Program-made: the position numbers and the translations under genes
Notes under the pieces: generated by a model
Told to the model about the DNA's origin: nothing
What the model saw: the letters and a program-made list of their open reading frames with translations, nothing else
The model's database searches: none
Shown: piece after piece, positions 44,194 through 51,711 of the stretch
Layout: each line of letters begins with the position of its first letter
Position numbering within the stretch: the stretch's first letter is position 1
From: an uncultured Bacteroidales bacterium
GTDB taxonomy: Bacteria > Bacteroidota > Bacteroidia > Bacteroidales > P3
Assembly: GCA_900318275.1 (NCBI GenBank)
Contig: ONJY01000005.1
Span: 32,667-96,666, forward strand
Reading direction: 5' to 3'
DNA length: 64,000 bases

Positions 44194-45363
44194 TTATCTT
44201 ACGGCGTCTGCTATCCGTTCGAGCACGTCGAGCAGCACCGCTCGCGGACAGCCGAGGTTGAGGCGGAAACAGCATCGGTAGGCGTCACCTCCAAAGGTGG
44301 TTCCGTCATTCAAGGCCACTCTCGCTTCATTGATGAGCTTGTCCTTTAGTTGTTCGTGCGTCATGCCGTAGGCGCCGAAGTCGAGCCATGCGAGGTACGA
44401 GGCTTCCGGCAGCACGGCTTTCACCTTGGGCATCCTCGTCTTCAGGAACTCGTCGAGGGCTTGCACATTGCCTTGCAGGTAGTCGAGCATCTGCCGCAGC
44501 CATCCCTCGCCCTCGGCGAAGGCGGCCTCGGCGGCGGTGAAGGCGAAGATGTTGCCGTTGGCGACCTCCAGCGCGTTGAGCCAGCCGAAGAAACGTTTGC
44601 GCAAGTCGCCGTCGGCGACATAGCACACCGAGCTGCCCAAGCCCGCGATGTTGAAGGTCTTGCTGGGTGCCATGAAGGTGAGGCTGTGCCTCTGTGCGGC
44701 TTCGCTGACGGTGCTGTAGCTCACATGCTTGTGGCCCGTGAGCGTGAGGTCGGCATGTATCTCGTCGCTGATGACGATGACATTGTGCCGCTCGCAGATG
44801 TCGGCCACCCGCCGCAGCACTTCCTCGCCCCACACCGTGCCGGCAGGGTTGTGAGGATTGCTCATGATGAAGACCTTGCAGCCCTCAATCCTGCGCTCAA
44901 AGTCGTCAAAGTCGATGGCAAAACGGCCGTTGGTGATGTGTAGCGGCGAGCACACCAGCTCGCGGCCGCTGTTCTTCGGCAGGTTGAGGAATGGTGGGTA
45001 GACGGGTGTCGTCACCAGTATCTTGTCGCCGGGCTCCGTCAACGCCAGCAGGGCATAGGCGATGCCGGCCACAATGCCCGGAATGAAATGCAGGTTTTCC
45101 TTGGTGGTATGTATGCAGTAGCGCTTCTGTAGCCACGCGGTGACAGCCCTCCAGTAGCCCTCCGAGGGCATGGTGTATCCCAGCACCTCGTGGTCGCAGC
45201 GTCTGCCGATGGCCTCCATCACGAAGTCCGGCGAGCGGAAGTCCATGTCCGCCACCCACATGGGCGTCAGGTCTGCGCGACCGTACATCATCTGCAGGGC
45301 ATCCCATTTGAAACAGTCGGTGCCTTTGCGGTCAATGATTTCGTCGAAGTTGTATTGTTTCAT
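44194..45363 (-). CDS. MalY/PatB family PLP-dependent C-S lyase / aminotransferase
   Basis: 389 residues from the ATG at 45363 (MKQYNFDEIIDRKGTDCFKWD); upstream in-frame sequence overlaps the neighbouring gene. Fold-type I PLP enzyme of the MalY/PatB group: MWVADMDFRSPDFV, GYTMPSEGYWRAV, MSNPHNPAGTVW, ISDEIHADLTL and the PLP lysine in APSKTFNIAGLGSS. These cleave cystathionine or cysteine S-conjugates to give a thiol, pyruvate and ammonia. Which substrate is used here cannot be read from sequence. 5 nt behind the AlkD-like gene, so one operon. Confidence 0.9.
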   Translation of the reverse strand: MKQYNFDEIIDRKGTDCFKWDALQMMYGRADLTPMWVADMDFRSPDFVMEAIGRRCDHEVLGYTMPSEGYWRAVTAWLQKRYCIHTTKENLHFIPGIVAGIAYALLALTEPGDKILVTTPVYPPFLNLPKNSGRELVCSPLHITNGRFAIDFDDFERRIEGCKVFIMSNPHNPAGTVWGEEVLRRVADICERHNVIVISDEIHADLTLTGHKHVSYSTVSEAAQRHSLTFMAPSKTFNIAGLGSSVCYVADGDLRKRFFGWLNALEVANGNIFAFTAAEAAFAEGEGWLRQMLDYLQGNVQALDEFLKTRMPKVKAVLPEASYLAWLDFGAYGMTHEQLKDKLINEARVALNDGTTFGGDAYRCCFRLNLGCPRAVLLDVLERIADAVR

Positions 45364-45368
45364 TGTCT

Positions 45369-46049
45369 CTATTTTAGTGTCCTTATAATGGCTTTGTGTT
45401 CGTCGCTGACGCGGAAGCTCTCGCAGGCTTTCTGTATGGCTTTGCGGCGCACCCACTCGGGTAGCGTTGGTATGATCGGCAGCGCGGCCTCCCATTGCTT
45501 GGCCAGCGCTGTGGCGAAATACCAGGCCTGCATCATGCGTATGTAGTACTCTTCGCGGCTGATGGCCGCCACCCATTGCAAATGCTCTTTGCTGAAGGCT
45601 TCGTCGAGATAATACGCTTCCAGCATCCCTATGCCGAAGCGCACGGTGTATTCGTGCTTGCTCTTGAGCCAGCGTCTGACGTGCGGCAGCAGTTCGTCGG
45701 TGTGTTTTGCATGGTGTGCCCCGCGAGCTTGTTGAGCGAAGCATCGCGGACGAAGGCCGTCGCAGGTGGCCCAGTTGTCGACGTATGGCAGGAAGCGCTC
45801 CACCTCCGCCAGGCAGCGGTCATAGTCTTTCATGCCGCTGAGGATGATGGCGTGCAGCTGGTTCTCCTCATAGTAGCGGTGGGGCAGGGTGGAGAGTAAC
45901 TCATCCTTGTCGACCTCCTTGGCCAGCCGCCGCAAGGCGGGCATGCGCACACCGATGATATAGTCTTCCGGCATCCCCGGCACCAATCCTTTGTGGAACT
46001 CGCGGTACCGCCTGTCATGCAATGCAAAAAGCTGCTCCTCCAGTTTCAT
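45369..46049 (-). CDS. AlkD-like DNA alkylation repair protein
   Basis: 226 residues from the ATG at 46049 (MKLEEQLFALHDRRYREF); an ATG four codons upstream lies in the intergenic repeat. HEAT-like all-helical protein with the AlkD-family features IGVRMPALRRLAKEV, ENQLHAIILSGMKDY, VDNWATCDGLRPR and EWVRRKAIQKACES. The WATCD segment corresponds to the DNA-facing region of AlkD, a glycosylase for bulky alkylated bases. Operon with the HEAT protein upstream and the C-S lyase downstream. Confidence 0.85.
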   Translation of the reverse strand: MKLEEQLFALHDRRYREFHKGLVPGMPEDYIIGVRMPALRRLAKEVDKDELLSTLPHRYYEENQLHAIILSGMKDYDRCLAEVERFLPYVDNWATCDGLRPRCFAQQARGAHHAKHTDELLPHVRRWLKSKHEYTVRFGIGMLEAYYLDEAFSKEHLQWVAAISREEYYIRMMQAWYFATALAKQWEAALPIIPTLPEWVRRKAIQKACESFRVSDEHKAIIRTLK

Positions 46050-46106
46050 CTCAATTCTCAATTCTCAATTGTCAATTCTCAATTTTCAATTCTCAATTTT
46101 CAATTT
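46050..46106. repeat. Intergenic CAATTCT/CAATTTT tandem repeat
   Basis: About seven copies of a 7-8 base unit (TCAATTCTCAATTCTCAATT...). It covers the gap between two genes, supplies the last codons and stop of the HEAT-repeat gene, and touches the AlkD start. Same family as 170-198. Confidence 0.8.
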
Positions 46107-46607
46107 CCCCAGTATCTTGTTGCGCGTGTGGCGCACGCCGGCGCTCAGCTCCGCGGGTTCTATCATCGTTAGGCTGCGACGCAGCTCCTCGAGCAGCTCG
46201 GGGTAGGGGAGACTCAGCGTGTAGGCGAGCTTCATGCATAACGCCCGCACGCCGTAAGGCTCGTCGGCCATCATCATGTGCTCCATGCTGAAGTTCAGCA
46301 GGGCCACATAGCTCTCGGGCGCGTCGTCGCTGTCTTGCAGCTCCCAGTCGATGCGCTCGAGCAGCGCGAGGGTGATGCGGCGCAGCGAGGTGTCCGCCGT
46401 CGTCGTCGCCAGCGCCGTCAAGGCTTCGCGGTGCCGCGCTATATGGTCGTTGTCGCCCTTCGGCAGGTGCGTCAGCGCCCATGCCGCATGCACAGCCTCC
46501 TCGCGGTCGTCGCCGCGCATGGCCGCAAAGAGCCTCTCGCGCTCGGCAGCTTCGTCGTGCGCCCGTCGGGCAATGGCCTTTATGTCGTCTATGTGCAGGG
46601 TCGGCAT
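46086..46607 (-). CDS. HEAT-like helical protein of unknown function
   Basis: 173 residues, all-helical, with tandem helix pairs (REEAVHAAWALTHLPKGDN, TSLRRITLALLERIDWEL, PYGVRALCMKLAYTLSLPYP) that look like HEAT or PBS-lyase repeats. No catalytic motif. The last five codons (KIEN and neighbours) are formed by the CAATTTT repeat, so the original C-terminus may have been replaced. It precedes alkD in the operon; a regulatory or scaffold role is only a guess. Confidence 0.65.
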   Translation of the reverse strand: MPTLHIDDIKAIARRAHDEAAERERLFAAMRGDDREEAVHAAWALTHLPKGDNDHIARHREALTALATTTADTSLRRITLALLERIDWELQDSDDAPESYVALLNFSMEHMMMADEPYGVRALCMKLAYTLSLPYPELLEELRRSLTMIEPAELSAGVRHTRNKILGKLKIEN

Positions 46608-46711
46608 GCTTATACGTAATAACGTGATACTTCGTGTTATTATTATGTGCGCCGTATAATAAATGCCTGCATTCTTACGTTATCTAAGGCAGAAACAAAA
46701 CATTGCAACAG

Positions 46712-47467
46712 ATGAACAAGACAGTATTGATAACCGGCGCCACGAGCGGCATAGGCCTCGGATGCGCCCGCAAATTCGCCGCCAACGGCGACCGTCTCAT
46801 CCTCACCGGACGCAACGCACAACGCCTCGAAGAGGTCCGCAAGGAGCTCGCCGCCAAAGGCACCGATGTGCTGACGCTCGTCTTCGACGTGCGCGACCGC
46901 GCCAAGGCCACCGAGTGCATCGAGACCTTGCCCGCCGAATGGAAAGCCATCGACGTGCTCGTCAACAACGCCGGCCTCGCCCTCGGCCTCGAACCCGAAT
47001 ACGAGGGCTCATACGACGACTGGGACACTATGGTCGACACCAACATCAAGGGCTTGCTCACCATGACGCGCCTCGTGGTGCCAGGCATGGTGAAGCGCGA
47101 CAGCGGACATATCATCAATATCGGCTCCGTCGCTGGCGACGCAGCCTATGCCAACGGCAACGTCTACTGCGCCACCAAAGCCGCCGTCAAGACCATCACC
47201 GACGGTCTCCGCCTCGATGTCGCCGGCACAGCCATACGTGTCACCAACCTCAAGCCCGGCCTCGTGGAGACCAACTTCAGCAACACCCGCTTCCACGGCG
47301 ACACCGAGCGCGCCGCCAACGTCTACAAGGGCATCAAGCCCCTCACCGGCGACGACATCGCCGATGTGGCCGTCTACGCCGCCAACGCCCCCGCCCATGT
47401 GCAGGTCGCCGAGGTGCTTATCCTCGCCACCCACCAAGGCAGCGGCAGCGTCATAGTGCGTAAGTGA
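46712..47467 (+). CDS. YdfG-type short-chain dehydrogenase (3-hydroxy acid dehydrogenase)
   Basis: 251 residues from the ATG at 46712 (MNKTVLITGATSGIG); an in-frame TTG at 46703 is unnecessary. SDR motifs: GATSGIG, VLVNNAGLALG, the serine in INIGSVAGDAAY and YCATK. The VETNFSNTRFHGDTERAANVYKG region and GDDIADVAVYAANAPAHVQ end closely fit the YdfG group that oxidises serine, L-allo-threonine or 3-hydroxypropionate with NADP. The stop TGA shares one base with the next start (TGATG). Confidence 0.88.
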   Translation: MNKTVLITGATSGIGLGCARKFAANGDRLILTGRNAQRLEEVRKELAAKGTDVLTLVFDVRDRAKATECIETLPAEWKAIDVLVNNAGLALGLEPEYEGSYDDWDTMVDTNIKGLLTMTRLVVPGMVKRDSGHIINIGSVAGDAAYANGNVYCATKAAVKTITDGLRLDVAGTAIRVTNLKPGLVETNFSNTRFHGDTERAANVYKGIKPLTGDDIADVAVYAANAPAHVQVAEVLILATHQGSGSVIVRK

Positions 47468-47907
47468 TGCTCGAAAAGCTGGGCCTCTTCGGCCTCTTCC
47501 TGGGTTGCATGCTCGCAGCCACCGTCGTGCCCTTCTCCTCCGAAGCGCTGGTGGCTGGAGCCATGCTCCTCGACTATAAGCTGTGGGTCATCGTCCTGGT
47601 GGCAGCCCTCGGCAACACCGCCGGCGGCATGATAAGCTTCCTCATGGGATGGCTCTGCAAGTGGGAATGGCTGGAGCGTTGGTTCAGGGTCAAACGCGAG
47701 AAGCTGATGCGCGTCCACGACCGCATCAAGCGCTATGGCCTCGGGGCGGCGCTGCTCACCTGGATGCCCGTCGTAGGCGACCTCATAGCCATCGCTATGG
47801 GCCTTATGCGCATGAACCCCTGGTGGACGCTTCTGCTGATGTTCGTGGGCAAGCTGGCCCGTTACGTCGTCTCGGCACTCCTCCTGGGACTCACCGGCTG
47901 GTTTTAG
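47467..47907 (+). CDS. YqaA/DedA-family membrane protein
   Basis: 146 residues from the ATG at 47467, overlapping the previous stop by one base. Four or five hydrophobic segments; AATVVPFSSEALVAGAM, VAALGNTAGGMISFLMGW and the conserved basic RHDRIKRYG-like stretch (VHDRIKRYGLGAALLTWMP) fit the YqaA branch of the DedA (VTT/SNARE-associated) family. DedA proteins are linked to lipid flipping and membrane-potential maintenance. Function of this one is not known in detail. Ends with a 4-nt overlap with the convergent GNAT gene. Confidence 0.83.
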   Translation: MLEKLGLFGLFLGCMLAATVVPFSSEALVAGAMLLDYKLWVIVLVAALGNTAGGMISFLMGWLCKWEWLERWFRVKREKLMRVHDRIKRYGLGAALLTWMPVVGDLIAIAMGLMRMNPWWTLLLMFVGKLARYVVSALLLGLTGWF

Positions 47908-48188
47908 CCTATCTCACAACTCAGCGGACTCGTCAGCTCGCAACCCCTGTTGCGCGCCAGCCACAGGGCAGCATACGAGCATGTGGCCTCCACGCGGCCG
48001 CCCCGACGCTCTATCTCCTCCACAGCCCTCCGCACCAGCTCCGAGGCGATGCCCTGCCCACGCAGGCGGTCGTCGACATACGTGTGGTTGATGACATACA
48101 CGCCGTCGCGCTCGGCAAAAGTCACCTCCCCCACCTCCACGCCGTTTTCCACGACATATATCCTGTTTTTCTCCGTGATGTATTCCAT
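47904..48188 (-). CDS. GNAT-like N-acetyltransferase (YjdJ type)
   Basis: 94 residues from the ATG at 48188 (MEYITEKNRIYVV). Compact GNAT fold with the acetyl-CoA-binding pattern LRGQGIASELVRRAVEEI (R/Q-x-x-G-x-A) and a following ATCSYAALWLARN. The small size matches the Gcn5-related YjdJ/ElaA-like group; substrate unknown. Its stop overlaps the DedA stop region, and its start is 2 nt before the stop of the following SDR gene, so it is cotranscribed with it. Confidence 0.82.
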   Translation of the reverse strand: MEYITEKNRIYVVENGVEVGEVTFAERDGVYVINHTYVDDRLRGQGIASELVRRAVEEIERRGGRVEATCSYAALWLARNRGCELTSPLSCEIG

Positions 48189-48190
48189 AG

Positions 48191-48985
48191 TTATTTCTTT
48201 ACATTCAATTTGTTCCAAATCTTCTGCTCAAGTCCGTTGGGCAGCAGTTTTATCAGCATCGGCAGTATGTAATTCATCACGCCGGGCTTCACCACACGAC
48301 GACGGCGCAGCATACCACGTAGAGCCCGCTTTACAAGCCATTGTGGTGTGCGGATAAGTCCTACGGCCACCCCTATCTTCATTAATCGGGGCTTCATCTG
48401 GTAGAGTGGTGTGGCCACAGCCGCTGGCAGCACGGTGGTGACGCCGACACCGTAGGGTGCAAGCTCGAAATACATCGACTGGGAGAAACTCTTCAAGTAG
48501 GCTTTCGTAGCCGCATAGACGGTGATTCCCGGCGCTGGCAGGTTGGCCGTCATCGACGACATATTGACGATATACCCTCTGTGGCGTGCTTTCATGGCTT
48601 CGCCGAAAAGCATCGTCATACGTGAGGGAGTGAACACATGCAGACGCAGCATTGCGAGGGCCCTGTTATGTGTCGCTTCGTCAATCTCGTGGAAGAAATA
48701 CATACCGGCATTGTTGACCAGAATATCAATCTCAAGATGCTGATTCTGGCAGTAGCTCCATATCTTGTCGGCTGCATCTTCTTGAGAAAGGTCCTGATAA
48801 AAGCCCCACGACCGCACATCATACTGCTCTGCAAGCCTCTGTGGGAGAGTCTCGAGTTGCTCTTGTTGGATGGACACCATCAGCACATTGCATCCCATCG
48901 CGGCCAGCTGTTGGCAGAATTCCCATCCCATGCCCGACGTGCCGCCGGTAACCAACGCATTATATCCTTTGATGTCCCTCATCAT
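48191..48985 (-). CDS. Short-chain dehydrogenase (DltE / 17-beta-HSD-like)
   Basis: 264 residues (a second ATG at 48982 gives one residue less). SDR motifs GGTSGMGWEF, ILVNNAGMYFF, VNMSSMTANL and VYAATKAYLKSFSQS (Tyr-x3-Lys) are all present. The C-terminal part is basic and hydrophobic (LVKRALRGMLRRRRVVKPGVMNYILPMLIKLLP, in two adjoining parts), like membrane-associated SDRs of the 17-beta-HSD3/DltE group. Substrate unknown, perhaps a lipid-type ketone. -7 element 67 nt upstream. Confidence 0.85.
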   Translation of the reverse strand: MMRDIKGYNALVTGGTSGMGWEFCQQLAAMGCNVLMVSIQQEQLETLPQRLAEQYDVRSWGFYQDLSQEDAADKIWSYCQNQHLEIDILVNNAGMYFFHEIDEATHNRALAMLRLHVFTPSRMTMLFGEAMKARHRGYIVNMSSMTANLPAPGITVYAATKAYLKSFSQSMYFELAPYGVGVTTVLPAAVATPLYQMKPRLMKIGVAVGLIRTPQWLVKRALRGMLRRRRVVKPGVMNYILPMLIKLLPNGLEQKIWNKLNVKK

Positions 48986-49051
48986 TTGCGATCAATTTTC
49001 GTTATTTCTTCCATAAGCGTTGTTTTCTTCATATTATAATTTAATACGGTG

Positions 49052-49059
49052 CAAATATA
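49052..49059 (-). promoter_or_regulatory. Promoter -7 element (TATATTTG) for the SDR/GNAT operon
   Basis: Minus-strand TATATTTG fits TAnnTTTG. Upstream at 49060-49130 there are two direct near-copies of the block GGAATTGATTCC/AAAAGTCATG, which could be an operator. Confidence 0.5.
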
Positions 49060-49140
49060 CAACTTTTTTGGAATCAACTCCAAAAAAGTTATGACTTTTT
49101 GGGAATTGATTCCAGAAAAGTCATGTTTTTTGATGCTAAA

Positions 49141-49298
49141 TTACATCCCTCCTTTTATTAATTCATTATATAGAGCCACGCCCTTTACCGTCAACAGGTA
49201 CTTCTGCCTTGGATGGTTGGGGCGGTCGGGGTATCTGGACTTGGGTTTATTATAGACGAGCTTGCACGGTACTTGTGCGGTGCATATACGGAGCTGGG
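49141..49298 (-). pseudogene. Coding remnant with winged-helix-like C-terminus
   Basis: Directly behind the BRO gene, in the frame one base earlier (-1), a protein-like reading frame runs to a TAA at 49143-49141. It reads TQLRICTAQVPCKLVYNKPK, then SRYPDRPNHPRQ, then KYLLTVKGVALYNELIKGGM. The RxYLLTxKGxxLYNEL pattern resembles the wing end of a helix-turn-helix domain. No start codon is seen in frame, so it is either the severed end of another gene or a frameshifted extension of the BRO protein. Confidence 0.4.
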
Positions 49299-50144
49299 TT
49301 ACTTGTTGTTTTTGTCGTCCGTGTTTTCTTGGAGCAGATAGTCGCTGGCCTTCTTCGAAGATATGACAGATCGACCCGTTTGGGCCTCCAGTTTTATGCG
49401 GGCATCACCGGCAATCTGTCCGCCCTTGCGCGCCACAATAGCACTTTGTTTGAATCCTTTTGGATTCTGGGCTTTGCTGATTTCTGTTGCCGATGCTTCT
49501 GCCAAAATATTCAAAGCAAGCTCGATGTTCGTCATATTGTCACGCAAGTTCTCTTTCTTCAGGCCTTTGAATTGCTTGTACTGCCGTGTGGTCTTTCCGC
49601 TCCAAGCCTGAGTGATGATATCTGTCAGCGAGGCATACTGTTGGTTTTCCGTCACTCCGGCACGATTCCATTCGTCTGTCAATTCCTTGCGCACCTCGAT
49701 ACTCTTCAACCGCTGATTGATCCACTTGTCGGAATAACCCAGTCGGCGATAGTCGGCATAGGCCTGTTCGAAGTTCAATTCAGGGTCTTGCATTTGGTCG
49801 AGACGCTGCGCTGCCACCTGTGCCATCCATAGCTTGAAAGGTTCTGCTTTGGGAGAAGGGATGGATTGAATCAGACGGAAAAGCTGCTCGGTATCAGCCA
49901 CATCTGTCAGTCGCATTTTGTCATCTTCGGATTTTAATTTCAACTGGTTACAATTTGTAACCGTTTCATTTCCTTCCTTTAGAAGTCTATGCTTCAAGAC
50001 TTTCCAATAGTTACGAGGATTAGGGCTATCTGTCAACACCCCGCATACATCTACTATCGAAAAGTACCATTTCTCTTGCTCGTCATCCCATACGGTGCGA
50101 ACCTTCTTTTCTTCAAACAGCTGTATTTCTTGCTTCTTTGTCAT
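49299..50144 (-). CDS. BRO-N (phage antirepressor-like) protein
   Basis: 281 residues from the ATG at 50144 (MTKKQEIQLFEEKKVRTVWD). The N-terminal BRO-N domain (about 8-110) shows EKWYFSIVDVCGVLTDSPNPRNYWKVLKHRL and FRLIQSIPSPKAEPFKLWMAQV, the usual blocks. The C-terminal half has QWSGKTTRQYK-like and GFKQSAIVARKGGQIAGDARIKLEAQTGRSV, typical of chromosomal BRO/DinD-like proteins. BRO proteins come from phages and mobile elements; a chromosomal copy marks accessory DNA. DNA-binding role inferred from the family. The stop is followed by a coding remnant in another frame. Confidence 0.82.
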   Translation of the reverse strand: MTKKQEIQLFEEKKVRTVWDDEQEKWYFSIVDVCGVLTDSPNPRNYWKVLKHRLLKEGNETVTNCNQLKLKSEDDKMRLTDVADTEQLFRLIQSIPSPKAEPFKLWMAQVAAQRLDQMQDPELNFEQAYADYRRLGYSDKWINQRLKSIEVRKELTDEWNRAGVTENQQYASLTDIITQAWSGKTTRQYKQFKGLKKENLRDNMTNIELALNILAEASATEISKAQNPKGFKQSAIVARKGGQIAGDARIKLEAQTGRSVISSKKASDYLLQENTDDKNNK

Positions 50145-50226
50145 ATATATAATGTCATTATTCGTTTTATTATTGCATCCCACATTCTCGTATCCCCACA
50201 TTAACACATTCTATCATTCACTTACA

Positions 50227-50254
50227 CATTGTCGGCCAAGCCGACGGCACACCA
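50227..50254. repeat. Direct repeat copy 1 (28 bp)
   Basis: CATTGTCGGCCAAGCCGACG and eight more bases, identical to 50769-50796. It holds the hairpin GTCGGC-CAA-GCCGAC. The two copies bracket the VbhA-like antitoxin gene, and both are followed by similar sequence (GCCGAC-TCAGTT...CAATCA). Confidence 0.8.
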
Positions 50255-50321
50255 TACGCATTCAAATATTGGCTCCGCATGGTCGCCGACTTCAGTTTAA
50301 ACAATCACGCATCTCCTTTTG

Positions 50322-50627
50322 TTAAATTGGCCGGCCCATTTTACTCTCAATCGGGTCAACAGCTTCGATTCTGGTATAGGATAAATATTCTTTCAAGCGC
50401 GACTTCTTTGCATCGCGTTCTTTTAGCAGTTCAATCACTTCATCGATGGAAATCTTTCCTTCAATGTTCCTGCGGGCAAGTTCAAGGAGATAGTCCGACA
50501 CCTGTAGCCCATCCACTGCCTGCAAGCCGATGGCAACGCTCCAAGCCTCCGCTCTTTCACGTTGTGCCGGCTCCCCTTGACGTATATACTCGTCAAAGTT
50601 CAAATATCCGTCATTATCGTTGCTCAT
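50322..50627 (-). CDS. VbhA-like antitoxin (Fic inhibitor type), no toxin adjacent
   Basis: 101 residues from the ATG at 50627 (a TTG two codons earlier is also in frame). The central part SVAIGLQAVDGLQVSDYLLELARRNIEGKISIDEVIELL (quoted across two helices) follows the VbhA antitoxin pattern: the Fic-inhibiting motif of VbhA, Ser-x3-Glu-Gly, corresponds here to Leu-Gln-Ala-Val-Asp-Gly, with Ser and Glu replaced. In related Bacteroidota genes such an antitoxin precedes a Fic-domain AMP-transferase. No Fic gene lies on either side here. An orphan antitoxin, or a regulator, is the likeliest reading. Confidence 0.6.
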   Translation of the reverse strand: MSNDNDGYLNFDEYIRQGEPAQRERAEAWSVAIGLQAVDGLQVSDYLLELARRNIEGKISIDEVIELLKERDAKKSRLKEYLSYTRIEAVDPIESKMGRPI

Positions 50628-50768
50628 ATTCAAATATTATCTTTCCAATTTTCACTTACACATTTACACATTGACTCACTTCATTAATTAATTTCAAAGG
50701 TGTTATTCGCTGCATTATATCTATTTTCAAGGTACTCATGGCCTTCGGCTCGCAGCCTTCGGCACACG

Positions 50769-50796
50769 CATTGTCGGCCAAGCCGACGGCACACCA
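50769..50796. repeat. Direct repeat copy 2 (28 bp)
   Basis: Exact copy of 50227-50254 in the same orientation, 542 bp away, on the other side of the antitoxin gene. Confidence 0.8.
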
Positions 50797-51005
50797 CACA
50801 CATTTATATTGTTATATTGCATTCCCGCATTTACACATTTACGCATTCTATTTGACCCCTTTGCTGTGGCGTCGGCTCTGCCGACAACCCTTAACCGTGA
50901 ACCCTTAACCCTTAACCATACCGCCGACCTCAGTTCACGCAATCAATTGTTCAAGATTTACATTTCCATCTATATAACGGAGAAAGACGTAAAATATTGT
51001 GCAGC

Positions 51006-51032
51006 AAAAAGGACCGCCAAATAAGACGGCCC
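51006..51032 (-). terminator. Rho-independent terminator of the sulfur-modification operon
   Basis: On the minus strand GGGCCGTC (51032-51025) pairs with GGCGGTCC (51018-51011), with two G-U pairs in RNA, loop TTATTT, then TTTTT. It lies 65 nt beyond the last operon stop. Confidence 0.75.
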
Positions 51033-51096
51033 CGTTTCACGTTATATTGTAAAATAATTCACCAAACCCAGTTATTTTTGCTGGGAAGATTTGGCT

Positions 51097-51699
51097 TTAA
51101 TCCAGAGGTTCCAGTTTGTCGTCGTTTTTTTTCTTTTTAGAGAAAACTAGTTCTTGGAAGATGTTGAGGAAAGAATCTTGGTTCATGAAGTAGGTTTCGT
51201 CATCGTCCATTTTATCTTTTATCACCGACAGGCCGTAGTTGATGTATTCTTCCATTGTCATCATCAGAGCGTTTACCGTTTCATTCGGAGTCCAACGGCC
51301 TTTGTCGAGTTCGTACCAGTTTATCTCCGGTGTTTTTGCCACAAGAGCGATGAACATATACTCTCTTAGGCGCGGATATGCTTTCCTGCCCTTTTTCGAA
51401 TCCAAATTACCCCAGAACTGAAGCGGTTGCCCTAAGTCTTTAATATCAAGATCTTCGTTTAACGGCATTTTTTTGTTGGAATATAAACCTATAAAAAATG
51501 CCATAATAAGAACCTCGTAACCTGCACCAAGGACTTTCGCTTTCGACTCAGATGCTTCATTTGTTCCCTTGCCAAAATCAGTCAACGGCTTTATCACTTC
51601 ATCTTCATAGTGTTTCTCGTATGATGGGTTCTTTCGCCCCCACAATTCGAACAATGATACAAAGCGTTCACTATCAAATTTACTATTCTTTATTGCCAT
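51097..51699 (-). CDS. Unrecognised 200-residue operon protein
   Basis: 200 residues, last gene of the operon, 12 nt after the SMC-ATPase stop. Starts MAIKNSKFDSERFVSLFELW. A hydrophobic central helix (KAKVLGAGYEVLIMAFFIGLYS) and an aromatic segment (LGQPLQFWGNLDSKKGRKAYPRLREYMFIALVAK), then a helical acidic part with MTMEEYINYGLSVIKDKMDDDETYF. No nuclease motif (HNH, PD-ExK, GIY-YIG) is seen. It is too long for, and unlike, DndE (about 110-125 residues), although it holds the place at the end of the operon where dndE usually sits. AT-rich codons as in its neighbours. Likely a DNA-binding or complex-forming partner of the SMC ATPase; that is inference. Confidence 0.75.
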   Translation of the reverse strand: MAIKNSKFDSERFVSLFELWGRKNPSYEKHYEDEVIKPLTDFGKGTNEASESKAKVLGAGYEVLIMAFFIGLYSNKKMPLNEDLDIKDLGQPLQFWGNLDSKKGRKAYPRLREYMFIALVAKTPEINWYELDKGRWTPNETVNALMMTMEEYINYGLSVIKDKMDDDETYFMNQDSFLNIFQELVFSKKKKNDDKLEPLD

Positions 51700-51711
51700 A
51701 ACTCATCCTCC

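Larger units (their letters stand above)
50628..51096. other. Non-coding, repeat-rich gap before the defence operon's terminator
   Basis: No convincing gene. Contains direct repeat copy 2 (50769-50796), TTTACACATT-type repeats (about 50655-50685 and 50815-50850), CCCTTAACC repeats (about 50887-50918) and several GGCTCGCAGCC/CCGAC inverted motifs. A terminator for the minus-strand operon lies at 51006-51032. Confidence 0.6.

Noticed and set aside
49049-49255. 68-codon plus-strand frame beside the SDR promoter
   Set aside because: Covers promoter-like direct repeats and lies opposite the winged-helix-like remnant; no protein-like pattern.
51097-51699. DndE assignment for the last operon gene
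   Set aside because: Too long (200 residues) and without the DndE core pattern; left as unrecognised.
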